Below, piece by piece: positions 4,241 through 9,312 of a stretch of DNA of 9,312 nucleotides. The stretch is from positions 1 through 9,312 of the forward strand of contig SVQS01000067.1 in assembly GCA_015065205.1 (NCBI GenBank), given 5' to 3'. Origin of the DNA: Oscillospiraceae bacterium. GTDB taxonomy: Bacteria > Bacillota > Clostridia > Oscillospirales > CAG-272. Below the pieces are notes generated by a model. It saw only the letters and a list, made by a program, of their open reading frames with translations. It was not told the origin of the DNA and searched no databases. The position numbers and the translations under genes were made by a program. Numbering within the stretch: position 1 is the first letter of the stretch; each line of letters opens with the position of its first letter.

Positions 4241-7200
4241 TTATTTGTAGAATTTAAGGTACTCTACCTTACCTGTTGCACTACTGCTGACAGAAATTTT
4301 AATTTCTCCGGTGAGGCCAGTCAAATCATAAGTGGTTACACCGTTTGCAGTAGTTCCTGTAACTGTTTTGCCGCCAACCGTAACTGTATATGTGCCTTCC
4401 GCAACCTTTAATTCGAGTTTTACGAACTCATTGCTTGCAATCGTAATGTATCCTTTACCCTTCTGCCACTGCATCGCACTGCTCTGTAGCATTACTTGAT
4501 TCGAAGTGTAGCTATAGCCGTTTTCGGTCTTGGTGTTATTGTTTGCGGCATAACTTGTTGAATTAAAGTCGTCTTTGGTGATTTCAAGAACGACAGTGGG
4601 CTCAGTTGTTCCACCAATTGTTTGACCGCAGTTATCGCATACGCCGTTATAGGTAGTGTGACCGAGAGCAGCAATTTCTTCTGTATAAGTATCATTACAC
4701 TTTGCACAAGTGTATGTCTTTACACCGGGCTCGGTGCAAGTTGCTGCTTGGGTGATTGCTTCTTCATAGTTGTGTTCGCAAGAAGGTGTTTCGCCGCCTT
4801 CGTTGCCGCCTACAAGTTTGTAGAAAGCAAGCGTTTGATCGCTAATATTGGTTCCTGTGCTCGTGTAACAACGAATATCGGGGTTGGTTGTGTAAACTCC
4901 AACATAACGGCTTGTTGCTGTGTTTTTCAGGTAACCGGAGGTTGCATCAATCGTAAATACTTTGTTTGCGTTAGTACCTACACGAACACCATTGTTAGTA
5001 GATGTACAATAGAGCCATGTTTCAGTGGTTCCATTAGGATGGATGGTTAAGTTGCCATTGTCGTTGACAATGTTCCACTTGATGTTTTCGGCGATAATAC
5101 CATCTAATTTGTTGCCGCTAACAGTTACCACTACTGCCGTAGGCGCACTTCCTGTTCCCTTGTCATTGGATATAGCCCAAGAAGTATTACCCTTTGTCCA
5201 AACGATAACGATAACATCTTCGGATTCGATATCAGTAAGATCTTCAACCTTTACCCAACCAGTTTCTGTAGGTGTTTCAGGATCGGGATTAGGTTGGGTA
5301 GTGGTTTCTTCGCCTATCGTTTCGCCACAATTTCCACAAACACCATTGTCGGTTGTATGGCCTGTTGCAGCAATTACTTCTGTATAAGTATCACCACACT
5401 TTGCACAAGTGTATGTCTTTTCACCCGCCTCGGTGCAAGTTGCTGCTTGGGTAATTTCACTGCTGTAAGAGTGTCCTGTTGCAGGATCGCCGGCAACTGT
5501 GCTCATAACCTTACCACAACTGCTACATACGGTATCAGTGCGTCCGGCCTCTGTACATGTGGGAGCTACTACCTTTTCTGTCGTACTTGCGTGTGCACAA
5601 TCGGGAACTGTTGTCAAGGTCATAGACGCGAGTCTTACCTGATTAGAGCCCGCAACATCAATCTTGAGATACTTATATTCACCGCCAAGCGAAGCTTCGT
5701 AATCCTTATAGGATGTACTTGTAACAGAAATAGTTGTTACCGGCTCCGTTGTCCAATTAACACCATCGTTGGAACCGTAAATATTGAGTGTATCCACCTT
5801 GTTACCAGCATTTACACCAATTGTTGTAATAGGATTTACCGAATAGACAATAGCATAGCCGTTATTGGTGTTACTCGAATAAATTCTGAGTTCGCTTGTG
5901 AAGTGACAGTCGTATGTGGTTATAGTAACATATTTATCAAGTTCGTGTTCTTCACCCTTAGCGTACTGTGTACCCTCGGTGTATTCGCTGAATACGTATG
6001 TGTAGGTTCCGCTTGTTGTGGGGAACGCTTCTCCACAGTTGGAGCAAGTACCTTCAACATAGTTGTGACCGGTAGAAGGAATTGTTTGTTGTGCAACAAG
6101 AATTTCTTCACATACAGAACACCATGTGCCTTCGGTCAAACCGTTCTTTGTACAGGTTGCATCTACAGCGGGAATTGTTTCCTCTGTGTGACCGGTAGCA
6201 GGAACTGTTTCTTGTTCTACCATCACCTTGCCACAAACAGAGCATGCCTTGCCCGCTGTAAGACCGGTTTCTGTACAATTGGGTTCAACAGCGGGGAGCT
6301 CTGCATTTTCGTCGCAATCATGAACCTCGATGATTTCGGATGTTGCAAACGAGATTGTATTGATCATACAACGAGATTCACCATTAGCATCAACCGTTGT
6401 GAAAGATACGGTTTTTGTTTCGCTGGTATCAACCTCTACAGCCGTGTACTCACCGTTGTTGGAAAGTGTTGTTATTTCGCACCGAACATCGTTTACTATA
6501 ACTGTTGCATTGTTGTACTTATAACCCGCAACATAAATGATTACCTTAACGATGTCTTCGGGAACGGTAAATGAGAATTTACCGACAAGAGAGCTTGTAC
6601 CAAGTTTGATACAAGAATTGCCCAATTCGTCACGAGCGTTGCCATAAACGGAGCCAAGTCCTTCGAGAGTGAGTGTGTAGCCGTTTTCTTCATAAGTAGT
6701 GACTGCGTTACCACCATCGTTATGTTTTGCTTCACCGTTTTCGCCTAAAGTGAATTCATATTCATTGAATTTCAAAAATGCACCGCATACACACTTCTGA
6801 TTTACAAATGCGTGAATATGCTCACCGTCGATACTGATGTGCTCATCATCTGCAAATGACGAAAGTTCAAATGTCTTTCCTTCTGCAGATTCTGCAGAGG
6901 TGATCTTAAAGCTATCTGCGTAATAAGGAATTTCCAACTTATATACATCACTTCCATCCTTGATGGGAGTGAGAGCGATGGATTCAAGAAGGTTAGTCCA
7001 AGTATCTTCGCTATGCTTATACCAATAATCAAGCTTAAGATCAGTCCAGTCGAGATTATTCTCAACATAAATGGTTTTTACATTCTTTTTGAATACCGTT
7101 ACACCCTCGTGGTTCGCAGTGCCATACATACCGCGGTCGGCACCGTAAAGTTGGTCGAAAACGATGGGAGTATAGTCGGTTGCTATTTCTTTGAGTTCTT

Positions 7201-9312
7201 CTTCGCTCAGGTCGCTAACCTTTTCGCCGTTATGTGTGGGAACACCGTATCTGATATTGGAGAAAGCATCGCAATACTCGCCTGCTTCGGCTCTTACCCA
7301 AGGATATCTTTGACCGGTAGCGTTATCTTGATTTTCAAATTCATAATAATGGTAATTTACCCAATCACCGTAGTAAACCCTAACGTTCTCACAGGTCAAG
7401 AAGCTTGCCGTTGCGTTGCCGGAGTGTCTGCCGTCAGAATAGGGCTCTTCGGTGTGGCCGATAAGCATACCGCAGCCACGGAATGCATACCACTGGTAAG
7501 CAGAAACAACGTCATTGTATACATCCATTACAGGAGCGGAAATAACGTTTTCCATCTTAACGGTTGCATCGCCCCATTTGCCGCCAATGACACCACCCAT
7601 TCCACAACCAAAGGATCCCCAAAGGCCGGAAACGGTAACGGATGAATCAATGGTTATGTTCTTGAATGTGTGGCTGTAACCCAAGGTTGTATCAATCCCA
7701 TAAGGGCCGTAGCTAACCTCGCCTACAAGGCCACCTGTATAGCGGTTGTAGTTTGCAATATTTGCATTTGTAACAACGATGTTCTCGAAGTGGCAAGTTC
7801 CTTGGGCATAGCCAACAAGAACGCCCATATCAACGCACTCGAAAACGATTTCTGCGCCGCTTATTGCAAGATTCTTAATTGTAGCATCCTTAATGGAAGC
7901 GAAAAGACCTGCACCTGCGGTGCTATATGTATATGTGCTGTAGTTTGTCTTATCGGGGTCAAGCTCCCAGCAGTTTTCGTAAAGGTTATAGATGGTATGA
8001 TTTTCACCGTCAAAGGTACCCATGAAAACTCTGGTGTTGGTTTCTGCATTGTAATAACCAAAGCCAATGGGATCGAAGAGCTTGTCGTTAAGGTCGATGT
8101 CAGCACCAAGCTTTACGGTCTTGCCTTCAAAGGTATTGCCGCCGTCAACGAGGTCTCTAAATCCTGCAAATTGCTTGGCAGTTGCAAGAGTGAATACAGT
8201 GTCATTCTCGTTGTACCAAGACGTATCGGATGTTCCATCCCAAACGTCAGCACTTGTTTGCACTGCAGAGAATACCGAGAAGTTTTTAACGTAAATGGTA
8301 ACTGCGCCGGTTTCTGCATTGTAGGTGTATTGGTCGGGAGTTGCAAAATCACTTTCGCTGTTCACTCTTGTCATTAACGCGCTCTCGTGATAGAGCTTGA
8401 GACCTGTTTCAGCGAGACCGGGCTCGAGGATCTTGCCAAGGAAAACGGTAATGCATTGATTGTTATCGTCTGCAATACCCGAAATGTGAATATCATAGCT
8501 TCTTGCAGCATCGGCAAAGTTGCCGTTAGACTCTACGTTCTTACCCGTAAACTTGAGCTCTGTTGCGTCATCTGCAATCTTTACACCTGCGGGAACAATT
8601 GCATACGCACCCGACTCGTGACGAATAGTCACATCGGTTACAAGTGCACCGTAGAGGCGGCTGCTTTCCGAGATGGGCTGTGTTGCCTCAAAGTCCATTT
8701 TGAACTCGGGCCACTCTGCATTGTTGTCATATTGGTCGCCAAACGAATCGCTTTCACCAACATCCTGTGTAGCTACAATCTTAACCGAGAAGCCTGCATT
8801 GCAAAGGGAGAGGCCCTGATACGTGTTGCCTGCATCCTCGTCCATATGCATAGCCATAGCAACGATAACCTCTGCTCCGGGAACAAGCGCACCTGTGGGA
8901 GCAAAAACGTCAGTGTTGTTCAAAACGTTGGTAAGTGTGCCTGCAGAGGTAAGACCGTCAATAGAGGTCAGCTGTGCAGTTGCGGGATTTACGCAATAAA
9001 CGTCTATCACGTCAGAGAGCTTGGTTACCGCCCCCTCTGCCTCGAGTGTGAGACGCCATTTGAGATTGAGGTTACCCTTGTTGGTAATTTTGATATACTT
9101 TACGTCAGTATATCCGGGCTCCCAATTGTTATGGGTAAAAATTGCACCTGTGGTGGCATCTTGCCACGTGGTTGCATCAAAATCATTTGCCCACTCCATG
9201 GTGACATCCAGGTTACCTGTTTGGATAACGTTATCCTTACTGGTAGCCACATCTGTGAACCATGCATATGTGGTGCCTGCAAGCATTGCAACGCAAAGCA
9301 CAAGTGCAATCA
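4241..9312 (-). CDS. Giant secreted mosaic protein with SipW-dependent/TasA-like N-terminus, GLUG repeats and Cys-rich cassettes; 5' end outside window
   Basis: About 1690 codons are visible; the initiator is beyond the right edge. The first visible residues IALVLCVAMLAGTTYAWFTD (9251-9310) are the end of a hydrophobic core followed by the TYAWFTD signature of SipW-type signal peptides, as in TasA, camelysin and biofilm-matrix proteins. Numbering from the Val codon at 9301: residues 20-205 are a TasA/camelysin-like beta domain (GNLDV, ITNKGNLNLKW); 206-350 another beta-rich domain; 425-616 GLUG-like repeats (GTFDGENHTI, GGLVG, GGVIGG); 743-812 a CBM26-like stretch; 840-988, 1095-1232, 1345-1495 and 1570-1686 are Ser/Thr/Asn-rich beta modules separated by CxxC cassettes. 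The chain ends KVEYLKFYK without LPXTG, transmembrane tail or obvious cell-wall-binding repeats. Inferred role: secreted surface or matrix protein, possibly adhesive or carbohydrate-binding; no catalytic motif was seen. A strong terminator follows. A SipW-type peptidase gene would be expected upstream. Confidence 0.9.
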   Translation of the reverse strand, partial: IALVLCVAMLAGTTYAWFTDVATSKDNVIQTGNLDVTMEWANDFDATTWQDATTGAIFTHNNWEPGYTDVKYIKITNKGNLNLKWRLTLEAEGAVTKLSDVIDVYCVNPATAQLTSIDGLTSAGTLTNVLNNTDVFAPTGALVPGAEVIVAMAMHMDEDAGNTYQGLSLCNAGFSVKIVATQDVGESDSFGDQYDNNAEWPEFKMDFEATQPISESSRLYGALVTDVTIRHESGAYAIVPAGVKIADDATELKFTGKNVESNGNFADAARSYDIHISGIADDNNQCITVFLGKILEPGLAETGLKLYHESALMTRVNSESDFATPDQYTYNAETGAVTIYVKNFSVFSAVQTSADVWDGTSDTSWYNENDTVFTLATAKQFAGFRDLVDGGNTFEGKTVKLGADIDLNDKLFDPIGFGYYNAETNTRVFMGTFDGENHTIYNLYENCWELDPDKTNYSTYTYSTAGAGLFASIKDATIKNLAISGAEIVFECVDMGVLVGYAQGTCHFENIVVTNANIANYNRYTGGLVGEVSYGPYGIDTTLGYSHTFKNITIDSSVTVSGLWGSFGCGMGGVIGGKWGDATVKMENVISAPVMDVYNDVVSAYQWYAFRGCGMLIGHTEEPYSDGRHSGNATASFLTCENVRVYYGDWVNYHYYEFENQDNATGQRYPWVRAEAGEYCDAFSNIRYGVPTHNGEKVSDLSEEELKEIATDYTPIVFDQLYGADRGMYGTANHEGVTVFKKNVKTIYVENNLDWTDLKLDYWYKHSEDTWTNLLESIALTPIKDGSDVYKLEIPYYADSFKITSAESAEGKTFELSSFADDEHISIDGEHIHAFVNQKCVCGAFLKFNEYEFTLGENGEAKHNDGGNAVTTYEENGYTLTLEGLGSVYGNARDELGNSCIKLGTSSLVGKFSFTVPEDIVKVIIYVAGYKYNNATVIVNDVRCEITTLSNNGEYTAVEVDTSETKTVSFTTVDANGESRCMINTISFATSEIIEVHDCDENAELPAVEPNCTETGLTAGKACSVCGKVMVEQETVPATGHTEETIPAVDATCTKNGLTEGTWCSVCEEILVAQQTIPSTGHNYVEGTCSNCGEAFPTTSGTYTYVFSEYTEGTQYAKGEEHELDKYVTITTYDCHFTSELRIYSSNTNNGYAIVYSVNPITTIGVNAGNKVDTLNIYGSNDGVNWTTEPVTTISVTSTSYKDYEASLGGEYKYLKIDVAGSNQVRLASMTLTTVPDCAHASTTEKVVAPTCTEAGRTDTVCSSCGKVMSTVAGDPATGHSYSSEITQAATCTEAGEKTYTCAKCGDTYTEVIAATGHTTDNGVCGNCGETIGEETTTQPNPDPETPTETGWVKVEDLTDIESEDVIVIVWTKGNTSWAISNDKGTGSAPTAVVVTVSGNKLDGIIAENIKWNIVNDNGNLTIHPNGTTETWLYCTSTNNGVRVGTNANKVFTIDATSGYLKNTATSRYVGVYTTNPDIRCYTSTGTNISDQTLAFYKLVGGNEGGETPSCEHNYEEAITQAATCTEPGVKTYTCAKCNDTYTEEIAALGHTTYNGVCDNCGQTIGGTTEPTVVLEITKDDFNSTSYAANNNTKTENGYSYTSNQVMLQSSAMQWQKGKGYITIASNEFVKLELKVAEGTYTVTVGGKTVTGTTANGVTTYDLTGLTGEIKISVSSSATGKVEYLKFYK
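4613..4780 (-). repeat. Cys-rich cassette 3 of the giant protein
   Basis: Residues 1508-1563: CEHNY entry, one unit (C1522/C1532/C1535, TCTEPGVKTYTCAKC) and the closing GVCDNCG (C1555/C1558). It has one unit fewer than cassettes 1 and 2 and precedes the last beta module. Confidence 0.8.
5318..5599 (-). repeat. Cys-rich cassette 2 of the giant protein
   Basis: Residues 1235-1328: two units (C1249/C1259/C1262 and C1289/C1299/C1302) and the closing GVCGNCG (C1322/C1325), preceded by CAHA (C1235). The second unit is nearly identical in DNA to cassette 3 (see 4668-4753 against 5367-5452). Confidence 0.8.
6023..6322 (-). repeat. Cys-rich cassette 1 of the giant protein
   Basis: Residues 994-1093 (giant-protein numbering) hold two tandem units of the form 'C-T-x-x-G-L-T-x-G-x-x-C-S-V-C ... 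P-x-T-G-H' (C1009/C1020/C1023 and C1050/C1061/C1064) and a closing GTCSNCG (C1086/C1089). The spacing recalls zinc ribbons or repeated structural disulphides. Such units are widespread in secreted proteins of gut Clostridia; their function is unknown to me. Confidence 0.8.
6866..7075 (-). other. CBM26-like (starch-binding module-like) stretch of the giant protein
   Basis: The segment TIYVENNLDWTDLKLDYW, then W768, then VYKLEIPYYADSFKIT follows the layout of CBM26 modules (strand-N-x-W-x-x-V-x-x-YYW ... W ... Y-x-x-x-IP ... I-F). The aromatic residues of the family's sugar-binding face (the Trp/Tyr in the first strands) are partly present. Similarity is from memory of the family pattern and is weak at the C-terminal side. 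Confidence 0.45.
7454..8029 (-). other. GLUG-like repeat region of the giant protein
   Basis: After a GTFDGENHTIYNLY entry motif come five units with the pattern G-(G/A/V)-L/V-(F/V/I)-(A/G) followed by a short 'ATIKNLAISGAEI'-like strand: GAGLFASI, GVLVGYAQG, GGLVGEVS, GGVIGGKWG and CGMLIGHT. This is the GLUG pattern known from bacterial surface proteins and IgA-peptidase-like proteins, expected to form a beta-helix-like stalk. Confidence 0.7.

Noticed and set aside
4613..5599. CRISPR-like or tandem noncoding repeat array
   Set aside because: The repeats are in frame, spaced by hundreds of bases and encode conserved Cys motifs; they are protein modules, not a CRISPR array.
5294..6574. A 426-codon plus-strand open frame opposite the giant gene
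   Set aside because: It is antisense to the well-supported Cys-rich region, has no ribosome site, and its many Cys and Thr come from the complement of Ala/Thr codons; no family is recognisable.
7013..8377. Plus-strand open frames of 210 and 235 codons opposite the GLUG region
   Set aside because: They are shadows of the minus-strand coding frame, without ribosome sites or recognisable domains.
9299..9301. GTG at 9301 as start of the giant gene
   Set aside because: The frame stays open to the edge and the hydrophobic core (IALV...) continues upstream of it, so the real start with the positively charged n-region lies outside the window.

Overview
The window reads as a piece of a Bacillota (probably gut Clostridia) chromosome. 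The grounds are Shine-Dalgarno sites close to GGAGG, promoters with consensus TATAAT and extended -10 (TGnTATAAT) boxes, A/T-rich intergenic DNA around genes of moderate GC, and a very large secreted protein with a SipW-dependent (TasA/camelysin type) N-terminus. Genus cannot be read from the sequence. No tRNA, rRNA, CRISPR array or recognisable transposase was seen.

Left part (1-2503): two minus-strand genes form a tight pair. A small stand-alone P-loop ATPase (812-1504) is followed after 13 bp by an (alpha/alpha)6-barrel glycoside hydrolase of the GH63/MGH1-like type (798 running off the left edge). Back to back with them is a plus-strand HAD-IIA (NagD-type) phosphatase (1643-2461), closed by a clear terminator. 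The two transcription units start from overlapping divergent promoters whose -35 boxes sit in the arms of a short inverted repeat.

Middle (2504-4240): a minus-strand sugar-phosphate isomerase/epimerase-like TIM barrel (2634-3530) has its own near-consensus promoter and a likely terminator. Upstream of it is a disturbed stretch: the C-terminal remnant of a Fic protein that keeps its active-site motif but has lost its N-terminal part, a consensus-like promoter exactly at the truncation point, a GC-rich hairpin, and two copies of a ~42-bp (perhaps ~70-bp) direct repeat that flank the remnant and carry a palindromic core.

Right part (4194-9312): one huge minus-strand gene, 5'-truncated by the window edge, encodes a secreted mosaic of about 1690 visible residues: SipW-type signal end, TasA/camelysin-like domain, GLUG-like repeats, a short starch-binding-like (CBM26-like) stretch, then several beta-rich modules separated by three Cys-rich (CxxC) cassettes. 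A strong terminator follows it. The glycoside hydrolase, HAD phosphatase and isomerase suggest carbohydrate use and the giant protein a surface or matrix role, but no single pathway joining all genes is shown by the sequence.
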